Part shown: positions 40,117 through 49,289 of the stretch, one piece after another | Numbering within the stretch: position 1 is the stretch's first letter | How the letters are laid out: each line of letters starts with the position of its first letter | Assembly: GCA_016794625.1 (NCBI GenBank) | Contig: JAEUGY010000088.1 | Span: 52,823 to 116,822 of the forward strand | DNA length: 64,000 nt | Direction: 5' to 3' | Source: Opitutaceae bacterium | GTDB taxonomy: Bacteria > Verrucomicrobiota > Verrucomicrobiia > Opitutales > Opitutaceae | The notes under the pieces: model-generated | Seen by the model: only the letters and a program-made list of their open reading frames with translations | Told to the model about the DNA's origin: nothing | Databases searched by the model: none | Position numbers and translations under genes: made by a program

Positions 40117-40330
40117 GGGTCGGAAATCGAGGCGCAGGAGTCCTCGGCCAGCGAACGTGGGGATGGCAGGTGGGGCAGCGTCTTCGCGGCGAAAAGGGGC
40201 ACGTCGCGCCGACGCGGCCACTGCTCTGCCAGCCCGCGGGTGGACCGGCTACACTGCGCTTACGAACATCGTTGCCTGGACCGCGGTGACGTCCCGCCAT
40301 CCGCGTTCCTCCTCCGACCGATCAAGCGCG
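40117..40330. other. Intergenic region upstream of the 1021-residue TonB receptor
   Basis: A 214-bp gap. It contains GCGCTTACGAACATCGTTGC near its middle, which vaguely resembles a LacI site, but nothing strong enough to call. No gene is seen. Confidence 0.4.
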
Positions 40331-41335
40331 TCAGCTGTCTCCCACCCAGATGCCGTCGATCAAAACGCAATTGGTCACGGTCGGGCTTCCTCGTTCGTTC
40401 CGGTGGAGCTGGCCGATCACCCACTCAACGGCCGCCGCGCCCAACAGCTCGGACCGGTAGTCAATGCCCCACACCCCGCGTCGGATCGCGTCCAGGGCCA
40501 GCCACGCCACCCGGACCGAGGTGGCTCGCAGCTCACGCAGCCAGCGCGCCACAAAATCCTCGGCCGCGAGCAAGGCGTCGGGCTGGTATCGCTCCAGCCA
40601 CCGGGCAAAGGCCGCCCGCTGATCGGAGCCGACGAGCAGCGGAGGCAGCCACTCCGATTTCGGCCAGGCCTGCTGCTGCACGAGGTAAGCGGCGCGCCAC
40701 TTGCCATCCGCCCGTTCATCGTTCCACGGACTGAGGACAAAGCCAATGCGCCGGAAACCCCGCGCACGCAACTCCTGGCAGGCCAGCATGCCGCCATGAT
40801 AATGGTTGTGCGACACCCGATGCATTTTCGGTTCGCGCAGGCTCGTGCCGATGGCGACTCCACAAAGCCCGCTCAGGTCGAAGGGGTAATGCAGCGCGGG
40901 TTCCGGCACCGGCGGAAAGAGCACGCCGCACTGGGAACGGGTGAGCAGGATCTGCCGCAGCCGGGTCGGGCTGATCTCGTCGCGGGCGATCGCGTGGACC
41001 TCCACTTCGTAGCCCAACTCCTGTGCCCGTCGGCGCGCACCGACCAGCGCCGGCGATCCACCATGGCCCAGCGCGCTCTGCACTTCCTTCGTCCAAAAAT
41101 TGAGCCACGCAATGCAATGGGGGTCATTGCGCCGCCGCTGGCTGTGCAGCTGGGTCATCAGCGCTGCCACCAAAGGATTCGTGCGATATCCGAGCTTCTC
41201 AGCGGCCTTCCTGATTTCCTCGCGGCGGGCGGCGGGAATGGTGGGATCCCCGCGCAGGGCCTTCGAAACCGTCGACGTGGCTACTCCCACCACCCGGGCG
41301 ACCGCCTGCATCGTTATGGGAGTATGTGCCTTCAC
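40331..41335 (-). CDS. LacI-family transcriptional regulator, divergent sensor subgroup
   Basis: A 334-residue regulator with HTH ITMQAVARVVGVATSTVSKA, LRGDPTIPAARREEI and hinge KLGYRTNPLVAALM. The sensor segment (HCIAWLNFWTKEVQ, RLRQILLTRSQCGVLFPPVP, FRRIGFVLSPWNDERADGKW) parallels the LacI at 16794 (ATIAWINQW, RLQQILLARTIRGILIPPHS, YRRIGYLTSRR). The start is GTG at 41335; an ATG at codon 9 would shorten the HTH. It lies between the symporter gene and the TonB receptor, so it may regulate either side. Confidence 0.92.
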   Translation of the reverse strand: MKAHTPITMQAVARVVGVATSTVSKALRGDPTIPAARREEIRKAAEKLGYRTNPLVAALMTQLHSQRRRNDPHCIAWLNFWTKEVQSALGHGGSPALVGARRRAQELGYEVEVHAIARDEISPTRLRQILLTRSQCGVLFPPVPEPALHYPFDLSGLCGVAIGTSLREPKMHRVSHNHYHGGMLACQELRARGFRRIGFVLSPWNDERADGKWRAAYLVQQQAWPKSEWLPPLLVGSDQRAAFARWLERYQPDALLAAEDFVARWLRELRATSVRVAWLALDAIRRGVWGIDYRSELLGAAAVEWVIGQLHRNERGSPTVTNCVLIDGIWVGDS

Positions 41336-41420
41336 CGCATCATGTTCGGCGTCCGTCCCGGTTCCGTCAAGCCACGCTCCGTCCTTGTCTCTGACCGCCG
41401 ATGGACCCGGGAGCTCGTCG

Positions 41421-42878
41421 TCAGGTCGCTCCGGTCACGTTCGCTCCCGGGGTGGGCGCCGGTGTCGCGGCGACCGGTGCCGACTGGCGGGCCTTCAACA
41501 GGGCCTTGATCTCGTAGGCGCGCTCCTCCGTCAACGGGTACCGGTAGAGCAACCCCACGCTGACGAGACAAAGCGCAGGCGGCAGTCCGATCTCCCACAC
41601 CCGCAGCCAGTACAGGGTCGAGTCACTTTGGCTCGGCGCGCCTTCGACAAAGCCGGTGTACCGCTGCAGGTAGCCGCTGGCGACGGTCGCAATCGAGACC
41701 GCAACCTTCCACCACCAGTTGTACACGGCAAAATAAACTCCTTCGCGACGGATGCCGGTGGCCAACTCGTCCTCGTCACAAATGTCGGCCAGCATCGCGT
41801 TCACCAACGAAAACGCGATCACCATGCCCAGCGAGAGGCAGGCGGTCGGAATCATCGTCAGAAAGGGGAGCGTCGGTTGGTAACAGAAAATCTTCGACAG
41901 ATTGCCACCGATGATCAAAGCGAGCGCGAAGATCACTGTGCGTCGTTTGCCCTGGCGCCGGGAAAGCCACGCCATGGGAAACGCGCCCGCGAGCCCGACC
42001 ACCGCCCAGAGCGTTCCGTTGTAGCCCATGATGCCGGAGGCGGCCTCCGTATTGCCGGCAAAGAGATAGAAAATCGTGATGTAGTTGTTGAAGCCCATCA
42101 CGAGTTGGAAAGCGACGATCAGCAGCACGAACGCCGTCACGACCCCGACAAATGTCCGGTTCCGGTAGGTGATCTTGAAGCTCTCGATCAGGGGTACGCG
42201 GGCCTGCGCGCGCGCCTGCTGGAGCTTGCCTTCCTTGCACAGCAGGGCGCAACCCATGGCTGCCGCCGTGAGCAGCACGGCCATGCCGAGGCACACCCAC
42301 TTGATTCCGTTGACCGTGTCACCGCCGAAGACCGGACGGTTGGCCAGATAGTAGACCCACGGCAGCGTCAGCGCTCCGATGTTTCCGATGAAACTGGCAT
42401 AGGCAAAGAGGTTGGTCTTCTCGTGATAGTCATCCGTCATCTCCATGCCCAGCGCGCCGTGGGGGATCGCATAGATGGGAACCACGGTGTAAAAGAAGAG
42501 CGAGGTGACGATGAAGTAACCGAACATCCACTCCTTGCTCCAGTCGCGCGGCACCCTCCAGAGCAGCGCGAACGCAATGCCGATCAGCAGTCCTCCCACC
42601 ACGAGAAACGGAATTCGACGGCCGTAGCGGGAACGGGAATTGTCCGAGAGATGACCGATAAAAGGGTCAATGATCGCATCCCACAGTCGGGGGAAGGCCT
42701 GCGCCCAGCCGATCCAGATGGCGCTGATTCCCAGGCCAACGATGTAGACAAGGTTGGTGAGCTGCACCACCGAGTTCACCGCGACAATCGTCACGACGGC
42801 CCCCAGGCCGTAGGCGACCTTCTGCGAAACGGGAATGCGATCCGCTGCGGCCGTGGCGTGGGGTGGTTTCGGTTTCAT
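41421..42878 (-). CDS. GPH-family sugar:cation symporter (MFS)
   Basis: A 485-residue transporter with about 12 transmembrane helices. The GPH signature between helices 2 and 3 is clear: FPRLWDAIIDPFIGHLSDNS followed by RSRYGRRIPFLVVGG. This family imports disaccharides and oligosaccharides with Na+ or H+. ATG at 42878 is preferred over an adjacent GTG. It starts 10 bp after the GH94 gene, so they are an operon; it probably moves sophorose or short beta-1,2-glucans into the cytoplasm for phosphorolysis (inference from the neighbouring enzymes). Confidence 0.92.
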   Translation of the reverse strand: MKPKPPHATAAADRIPVSQKVAYGLGAVVTIVAVNSVVQLTNLVYIVGLGISAIWIGWAQAFPRLWDAIIDPFIGHLSDNSRSRYGRRIPFLVVGGLLIGIAFALLWRVPRDWSKEWMFGYFIVTSLFFYTVVPIYAIPHGALGMEMTDDYHEKTNLFAYASFIGNIGALTLPWVYYLANRPVFGGDTVNGIKWVCLGMAVLLTAAAMGCALLCKEGKLQQARAQARVPLIESFKITYRNRTFVGVVTAFVLLIVAFQLVMGFNNYITIFYLFAGNTEAASGIMGYNGTLWAVVGLAGAFPMAWLSRRQGKRRTVIFALALIIGGNLSKIFCYQPTLPFLTMIPTACLSLGMVIAFSLVNAMLADICDEDELATGIRREGVYFAVYNWWWKVAVSIATVASGYLQRYTGFVEGAPSQSDSTLYWLRVWEIGLPPALCLVSVGLLYRYPLTEERAYEIKALLKARQSAPVAATPAPTPGANVTGAT

Positions 42879-42888
42879 CACCGTCAGG

Positions 42889-45800
42889 TCAAAGTACGAT
42901 TTCGATCCAATTCCGGGCGTGGCTCAAAAGGGACAGGAGGATTTCGCGGTCCACCCGAACACCGCCCCTCCGGTAAGGGTTCGAGTCGCGACGCGATACA
43001 TCGAGGGCGGCCCCGTTGACCGTGATAGCCTCCGGTGCATGGGTGCGGTGACGCACCGCATAGGTCAGCTGAACCGGCCGGCCGCACAGGCGGACTTCCG
43101 CACGCAGGCCATCGAGGCGGAACGGGAGGACCGGATCAAAGACCACCTCGCCGAACGACTCGCGCACTCCGAGCAGGCAGGAACGCACCTTGTGCACATA
43201 AAGTCCGGGGCCGCTGGAGTAGAGTCGCCAGCCACCCCGGACCGGGACGCGACCCGCTCGCAGTTCAGGCCAGCGCGCGGAGGCCTCCAGACGATCGGAA
43301 AAATCAGCGTCCGAGCTGGAAAAATACACATTGCTTTGCCGAACCACGGCGCCGGGAACCACCCGCTCGAGGCCCACCGGATTGACCACCTGCAAAGCCT
43401 CCCACAGACGGTCGGCCTCGCCCAGTTTCGCCATGGCCTCCGCATACCGGAGGTGGGCGTGAACGTACTGAAGACCGATCTCGCGGCCGACATTGGCCGC
43501 GGTGTCTGCGCGCTTGAAGAGGGTCTCCCGCCCGCCTCGATAGACCGCGGGTTCACTCATCAACCGCACCCCATCGGAAAAACGGAGTTCGCGTTCAATC
43601 ACGGCCGCATGGCAGCGCGCCTCCTCGGGCGCAAACAGCTCGGCCAGCAGTCCGCGCGTCATCGGCAGGAGGCGGTGGCGGATGCCAGTGACCGTGTCGC
43701 TGGGATGCAGCAGCGGACGGAACACGCCGTCCGACTCACTGACCAGAAACCCCGCCGCCACCCCGCCGGGCAGCGCGAAGCGGGCGAAGTCGGTCCGCAT
43801 GCGGACGAGCAGGTGCTCGAGTCGGGCCGCCCGGACGGTTTCACCGCAGCGGCGGGCGACTTCGGCGAGCTGGCGGAACGTGTGGAAGGCAAGCCCGACC
43901 GTCCAGACGCTGACCATGCGGGTGCGCATCGCGGGATCCGCCGGCTGGAGGGTGTCATCCCAATCGCCATCCCCGTAGTTGATCAACGCGGTGCCGGAGA
44001 TGAAGCGCGACTCCGCGTGCGCGATGACTCGATCGCAATGGTCCCAGAGGGACTCGGCCGGTCCGGTGGTCGTGAAACACTCCGGGTCGGTGTAGGGCAC
44101 GGACGTGGCGAGGAACGCGAGGTCATGGCTCGCCTCCACGTAATCGCAGAGCGCCTTGACCGGCCAGAAGCAGACGTCGCCGTGGCTGTGTCTCTGCTGA
44201 ATGAAGCGGAACGGGGCGAACATGAACCACTGCGGCCAGCAACCGGCGAGGTCCGGGTGACCGGGGCTGGGTGCAAACTGCTGTTCAAACACCGTGGTGA
44301 GCACGCGACGGGCGGTGATGAACTCTCCGGACGCGAGCAGCCACTCCATGGATCCCTGCGTGACATCCCGCACCCCCCAGGCCGCACCGCCATACTGCTC
44401 AAGGCCGTGCGGGGCCGAAAAGTGGATGGAAGCATTGTGAGTAAACCAGGGGAGAATCTCGTCAATTCGCGCCACTCCCGGATCCGTCGTTCCTTCCACC
44501 CGGACCGGAGACTGAGGCGGATACGCCGCCGGCCAACCCACAGCATACTCCCGTCGCGCCCGCGCCACGGCCGCAGGCAGGGCGGTCGGTCCATCGGCCG
44601 AGCCGACGAGCAGGAGGGCGCACCTGGTCACCGGCACGGTCTGGAACGCGACGTAGGGGCCTTCGCGCCCGATGCCGTCACCATAGATCAATTCATCACC
44701 GCCGGCAGCGGCAAGTGTCTCAGACGAGGCGGAAGCAAGCGCGAAACAGGTGGAGGGCAGATGCCGGGCCGTGAAACTCTCCACCCCGGGCTGCGCAGCG
44801 ATCCAGCCATCCTCGTGAATCACGATCTCGGCACACGCGTCGAACTCGTTCGCGCCCAGAGCCAGCTGGTGCGTGATCAGGAACCCGGTATCCGGTCCCT
44901 CCGTGACCGTGAGTTCGAGAAACGAGGCCGGTTCGCGCGCCGAGCACCAAACGCGGGCTTCGATCACCCGATCTTCAAGCCGGTAGATCCACCGCGCACT
45001 GCCGGGCTGCAGGACAAACGCACTGGGGACTCCCAATTGACGCCACGCGTCTCCCACACGGACGAAGACACGCTGGCCGCTGGCGCGTGCGACATTGAGC
45101 TGGTTCCGCACCACGCTCAGCAGCCGAGCGAGGCTGGGATTGCCCAGATAGACTTGGGCGCCAAAAATGCCCGCGGCATAACAGGTCAGGCCAAACTGCA
45201 GCGGATCCACCCACCGCGAATCGCCACTGCGCAGAACATGGCCGTGCGGACGGTAAACCCCGGCTTCCTTGTCGCGGGACACCACATGGATGTCCGCCCC
45301 ATGAAAGAACGAAAGAATGCGTCCCGCCGCGTCCGTTTCACGATGGCGGTCCGGCCCCGGAAACCACGACGCCCAATCCGTCGCGGTGGGCGCGCAGCCG
45401 TGCGCCCACGGGGCCTGGGTGAAGAGCGAGCCGGGGGCCCGCCGTGACCTTGCCCCGCCACCCGGCGCGGCCCAGGGCATGGTGAGGAGCCGGTTCAGCA
45501 CCTCCACATCCGCGGGCGACGAGGCGTCAGGATGATCCTCACGGTATGCGGCGACGAAGATGCACTCGGTCTGACCGCCCGGAGGCAGGCTCAGCGTCCG
45601 GCTTTGCAGACCGGCAAGCGCACCTTCGTATTGGAGTCGTCGTGACGGTAGCGTCTCCCGTCTGACCGCCTCCGGTTCGCCGGTCAAACGATGATCGGAG
45701 CCAAAAAACTGCCATCCGTCGGTGCAGAATGCAGCGGACCCTGGGGAGCAGGCAAAACCAAGCCAGGGATGTTTCCCACCGGACATGGGCTGGTTCTGCC

Positions 45801-46359
45801 GGGCGAGAATGACATGTCCCCACCGGGCATCGGTCACCGGCAGCAGATCGATGTAGTGGGAAACATATGCCTCGTTGTTGCGCACGGCACTCTCATCCGC
45901 CAGTCCCAGATCCTGAGCGTGCAGGACATCGAGGTGAAGCACCTCGGCCGACGTGTTGCGAAGGCGAACACACCACGCCCAGGCGGCCTCGGAAGGATGC
46001 AGGCAGAGCGAGGTCGTGAACGCGAGAACCTCGCCGCTCCCACCGCGCCAGGTCGCCTGGTCCGAGTAACTGAAATCCAGCGTCGGACCGACCAGCGGCG
46101 CCCAGCCGACGGGTTGACCACCCGCATCGCGCCACCGCACCAGGAGCCGGAAGAGCCCCTCTTCGGCCGGCCCGGGTAGGAGCTGGTTGAGCAGCGTGTC
46201 GCGGTGCCGGAGCGCGTACAGCGCGCCCGAGGGCAGCACGTGGGCGCGCAACCCGCTCTTGGATGCCAGCTCAATCAAGCCAAACCCGGCGGCCGAGCGC
46301 ACGGGGCGCACCACCGGCGCGTGGGCGACCCTGGGGTCAACAGCGGAACCTGAGAGCAT
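42889..46359 (-). CDS. GH94-type phosphorylase, probable 1,2-beta-oligoglucan phosphorylase
   Basis: A 1156-residue cytosolic protein without signal peptide. An N-terminal beta-sandwich region precedes an (alpha/alpha)6 barrel with EQYGGAAWGVRDVTQGSMEW, DVCFWPVKALCDYVEASHDL, INYGDGDWDDTLQP (about 795-808, the region holding the catalytic Asp in GH94) and a C-terminal sandwich. GH94 enzymes cleave beta-glucosides with phosphate. Its length near 1,100 residues and the GDGDWDDTLQ signature are closer to 1,2-beta-oligoglucan phosphorylases than to cellobiose phosphorylases (about 800). Context with a GH144 endo-beta-1,2-glucanase supports this. Product would be glucose 1-phosphate. Confidence 0.82.
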   Translation of the reverse strand: MLSGSAVDPRVAHAPVVRPVRSAAGFGLIELASKSGLRAHVLPSGALYALRHRDTLLNQLLPGPAEEGLFRLLVRWRDAGGQPVGWAPLVGPTLDFSYSDQATWRGGSGEVLAFTTSLCLHPSEAAWAWCVRLRNTSAEVLHLDVLHAQDLGLADESAVRNNEAYVSHYIDLLPVTDARWGHVILARQNQPMSGGKHPWLGFACSPGSAAFCTDGWQFFGSDHRLTGEPEAVRRETLPSRRLQYEGALAGLQSRTLSLPPGGQTECIFVAAYREDHPDASSPADVEVLNRLLTMPWAAPGGGARSRRAPGSLFTQAPWAHGCAPTATDWASWFPGPDRHRETDAAGRILSFFHGADIHVVSRDKEAGVYRPHGHVLRSGDSRWVDPLQFGLTCYAAGIFGAQVYLGNPSLARLLSVVRNQLNVARASGQRVFVRVGDAWRQLGVPSAFVLQPGSARWIYRLEDRVIEARVWCSAREPASFLELTVTEGPDTGFLITHQLALGANEFDACAEIVIHEDGWIAAQPGVESFTARHLPSTCFALASASSETLAAAGGDELIYGDGIGREGPYVAFQTVPVTRCALLLVGSADGPTALPAAVARARREYAVGWPAAYPPQSPVRVEGTTDPGVARIDEILPWFTHNASIHFSAPHGLEQYGGAAWGVRDVTQGSMEWLLASGEFITARRVLTTVFEQQFAPSPGHPDLAGCWPQWFMFAPFRFIQQRHSHGDVCFWPVKALCDYVEASHDLAFLATSVPYTDPECFTTTGPAESLWDHCDRVIAHAESRFISGTALINYGDGDWDDTLQPADPAMRTRMVSVWTVGLAFHTFRQLAEVARRCGETVRAARLEHLLVRMRTDFARFALPGGVAAGFLVSESDGVFRPLLHPSDTVTGIRHRLLPMTRGLLAELFAPEEARCHAAVIERELRFSDGVRLMSEPAVYRGGRETLFKRADTAANVGREIGLQYVHAHLRYAEAMAKLGEADRLWEALQVVNPVGLERVVPGAVVRQSNVYFSSSDADFSDRLEASARWPELRAGRVPVRGGWRLYSSGPGLYVHKVRSCLLGVRESFGEVVFDPVLPFRLDGLRAEVRLCGRPVQLTYAVRHRTHAPEAITVNGAALDVSRRDSNPYRRGGVRVDREILLSLLSHARNWIEIVL

Positions 46360-46440
46360 GGCGGTGTCCTCCCGCAGCGGGATGGCTCAACGCAAGCAGC
46401 GGGCGAACGCCAGCGACGTCCGGCGTCCGCCCAGCCTGCA

Positions 46441-49215
46441 TCAGTACGTGAATCCAACCGTGAACTTAAACGTGCGCGGACTGGGCAGGCTAAAGCCGTT
46501 GGCGATCGCTCGGCCGCTGGCATCGCGCCAGCTGCCGTCGTAGCTCGTGACGATCGGATCCGTATCATCGAGCACATTGTTGACGTTGATTGCGAAACGC
46601 GTCGGCACGTTGCGCAGCTTGGTGTTGTAGGACAGGGCCAGGCTGGTATTGTCTCGCGCCGCGCGGTAGTAGGTCTCGTTGCGGATGATCGTCGAGTACT
46701 GCCGTCCCGTGCGCGACACACCGCCGCCGACCGAGAAGCCCTTGAGCCGGCCATCCGTGAAGGTGTAGTGCACAAACATATTCGCCACGTACTTCGTCGT
46801 GCCGGCGACGGTGCGGCCCGCAACGTTGTTGTCGAGCGTGGTCTGCGCGTTGACGAGCGCGGTGCGCAGGTTGGTCGCCGCGGTGTTGGTGAGTCGGGCC
46901 GCCGCATCCCATTGCGCAAAGTTACGTGCATAGTAGGCGCGCTGACCCGCCAAAGCGTCGACGATCTCCGACTTCGGAAGCGCATAGCTGGCCTGCAAAC
47001 GGATGTTCTTCGACGGACTGGCCGTCACTTCAAACTCATAGCCGCGAACGTGCAGCGACTGCGTGTCGTCGTACGAAAGCGAGCCGAGCGCGGCGTCGCG
47101 CGTTTCACCCCGGGCGTCGAAATACTGGTTCCAAATCCCGCCGAAGCCGATCTTCGTACCGGTGATCCGGTTGTAGGACTTCGCGTCGTAGTAGATCGCT
47201 GTCGCGTAGTACTTGCCGTTCTTTGTCGACAGCCGGAGACCGGTGTCAATGCCCTCGCCCTCGGTGACCTTCAGCGGCTCACCGGTGAGACTCGGATTGC
47301 GTCCGGGGCCCAGCGGTTCGTAGTTCTTCGCGAAGTTGGCGAACACTCCGACCGGGCCGAAGTAGTAGACCGCGCCACCCGAGTACGTCGTGCCAGAGGC
47401 GTCCGAGGCGGTCGTGGTGGGGATGATCGCGTTGAGGCGATACTGGTCGTACGTGTCGCGGCGCGCGCCCACCAGAACGCTCAGCCGGTCGTCGAAGGCC
47501 CGCAGGTGGGTGAACGCGGCCACGTTCTTCAGCGTGTAGTCCTCGTCAAAGTCGAACCAGTTGCTGTCGTGCGAAGCGTAGGCCACGGAGTAGGTGCCGA
47601 TGGTCGACGGCAAGGCGATGGTGGGATGGGTATCGTCCTCGTAAATGCGGGCCCGGATGATGCGGTTGCCCGCGCCGGTGATGCCGGCGTTGAGGATCTG
47701 GGCATTCAGCTGGCGGGCGCGCCAGGTGATGTCCTGCTGGCCGGCGGACACACTGAACGTCTGTCGGTAGGGCAGGCCGAAGAGCTGCCGCTCCCACTTG
47801 TAGTTGAGCTGGGCACGGAGTTCCTTGACCTCGCGCTCCTGGGTCTGCGCGCTGATCATGAAATCGCCATAGCGTTTGCCGAAGTTCGGATTCGCCTGCC
47901 CGTTGGGGAGCTGCTTGTTGATATCAAGTGCGAGGAAGCCGATCCCCTCGTAATTCTGCGAGTCGCGCGAGTCCGAATAGTAGTAGCCGGTCAGGGCGAG
48001 ATCGAGATTGTCGGTGACGCGGTGGGTGAGCCAGAGGGTGGCGGTGGTGTACTGGGGCTTAGAGAAGGCGTCCTTCGGGGCGACGGTGAACTCCCGGCTG
48101 GGAGTGACGGCGATCTTGCTTCCGTCGATCGTCAGCGTCCCGTTCGTCATCATCGAGGGATACCAGCCGGCCTCGGGAGCGATGGGCAGGAAGATGCCGT
48201 TGGAGCGCTGGCCGATGTTCCAGTTGTTGATGCCGATGCCCGGGAGCGTGGGTATGTAGACGTGCCAGTAGGTGCCGCCATCCATGCGCGCGGTGGCGCC
48301 GGCCGGCGCCGCGGCCCCGGCGGGAGTCGTCGGAGCGGCACCCCAGGTGTTGGAGACGGAGACGCCGTCATAGCGACCGGTGCCCTCCGGCGCGGTGACG
48401 CGGAGGAAGGACCGTTTGGAATGGCTGATCTCGGCATCAAAGCGCACGGAGGTGCGGTCGCTCACCTGATAGTTGAGTGCGAGGTCCGCCGCCTGCTGCT
48501 CGTCGATGTCCTGGTCCTGCCAGCCTTTGCGGCGCTCCGCGAGGACGTTGAGTCGGAGGGCGAGCTTGTCGTTCAGGAGGCGACGGTTTGCATCCGCGCT
48601 GAAACGGGCGCTGCCATTGCTATCGAAGACGAACTGCGGCGAGACAAAATCCCGGTCGAGCCGGGCCTGCTTGGTGTACGTGCTGAGCACGCCTCCCACG
48701 GTGCCGATGCCGAAGAGAATCGAGTTGGGACCGCGGTCAAACTCGATGCGCTCCACGTTATAGGTGTCGCCGCTTTGATAATACGTGAAGTAGTTGCGCG
48801 TCGGTCCGGCCCCGCCCTGGAGGGACTGGCCGGCGCCGCGGAAGTTGAAGTCGAAGTCGCCGAACGGGGACGACGTCTTGCCGGCGTTGTAGTCCGACGG
48901 AATGACATTCAACGCCCACTGGAGGGACTCACGGATGTCTTCAATCGCCACATCATCGATGAAGGTGCGCGTCAGTGACGACATCGCCGCCGGAGTGAGC
49001 TTGATCGGCGTGTTCGTACGGCCGCCGGCGAGGGAATCAACCGCGATGTAGCCGTTGTCCTTGGCGATGTTGATGACGAAGGTTTCCAGCAGCACTTCAC
49101 GTTCTTCAGTTTTCAGGGGCGGAGCGGAAGGAGCGGCCTGCGCCACCACGGCGGCGGGGAGGCCAAGCGCAAGGCTGAGCGCCAGCGCGAGTTGTTTTTG
49201 AGTGCGTGTTTTCAT
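46441..49215 (-). CDS. TonB-dependent receptor of the beta-1,2-glucan locus
   Basis: A 924-residue receptor with a signal peptide (about 1-27), no carboxypeptidase-like domain, and an N-terminal segment LETFVINIAKDNGYIAVDSL typical of this lineage. Plug motifs: FIDDVAIEDIRESLQWALNV, NVERIEFDRGPNSILFGIGT. The barrel ends SLPSPRTFKFTVGFTY. It lies between the GH144 gene (74 bp) and the GH94 gene (81 bp), all on the minus strand, so it probably carries beta-1,2-gluco-oligosaccharides across the outer membrane (inference). Confidence 0.9.
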   Translation of the reverse strand: MKTRTQKQLALALSLALGLPAAVVAQAAPSAPPLKTEEREVLLETFVINIAKDNGYIAVDSLAGGRTNTPIKLTPAAMSSLTRTFIDDVAIEDIRESLQWALNVIPSDYNAGKTSSPFGDFDFNFRGAGQSLQGGAGPTRNYFTYYQSGDTYNVERIEFDRGPNSILFGIGTVGGVLSTYTKQARLDRDFVSPQFVFDSNGSARFSADANRRLLNDKLALRLNVLAERRKGWQDQDIDEQQAADLALNYQVSDRTSVRFDAEISHSKRSFLRVTAPEGTGRYDGVSVSNTWGAAPTTPAGAAAPAGATARMDGGTYWHVYIPTLPGIGINNWNIGQRSNGIFLPIAPEAGWYPSMMTNGTLTIDGSKIAVTPSREFTVAPKDAFSKPQYTTATLWLTHRVTDNLDLALTGYYYSDSRDSQNYEGIGFLALDINKQLPNGQANPNFGKRYGDFMISAQTQEREVKELRAQLNYKWERQLFGLPYRQTFSVSAGQQDITWRARQLNAQILNAGITGAGNRIIRARIYEDDTHPTIALPSTIGTYSVAYASHDSNWFDFDEDYTLKNVAAFTHLRAFDDRLSVLVGARRDTYDQYRLNAIIPTTTASDASGTTYSGGAVYYFGPVGVFANFAKNYEPLGPGRNPSLTGEPLKVTEGEGIDTGLRLSTKNGKYYATAIYYDAKSYNRITGTKIGFGGIWNQYFDARGETRDAALGSLSYDDTQSLHVRGYEFEVTASPSKNIRLQASYALPKSEIVDALAGQRAYYARNFAQWDAAARLTNTAATNLRTALVNAQTTLDNNVAGRTVAGTTKYVANMFVHYTFTDGRLKGFSVGGGVSRTGRQYSTIIRNETYYRAARDNTSLALSYNTKLRNVPTRFAINVNNVLDDTDPIVTSYDGSWRDASGRAIANGFSLPSPRTFKFTVGFTY

Positions 49216-49289
49216 GACCGAGGGGCAGTTGCCGGTTATTGGGCGAAAGGGGAACGTGGCGGGCTGTGCGGTGCTGGACTGGAGTGGGC

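Noticed and set aside
42889..46359. Annotation as cellobiose or chitobiose phosphorylase
   Set aside because: The protein is roughly 300 residues longer than those enzymes and its neighbours point to beta-1,2-glucan. The alternative is kept open but is not preferred.
46768..48978. A 736-codon plus-strand frame opposite the TonB receptor at 46441-49215
   Set aside because: Same reason: a composition-driven shadow lacking protein-like features, opposite a receptor with clear plug and barrel motifs.
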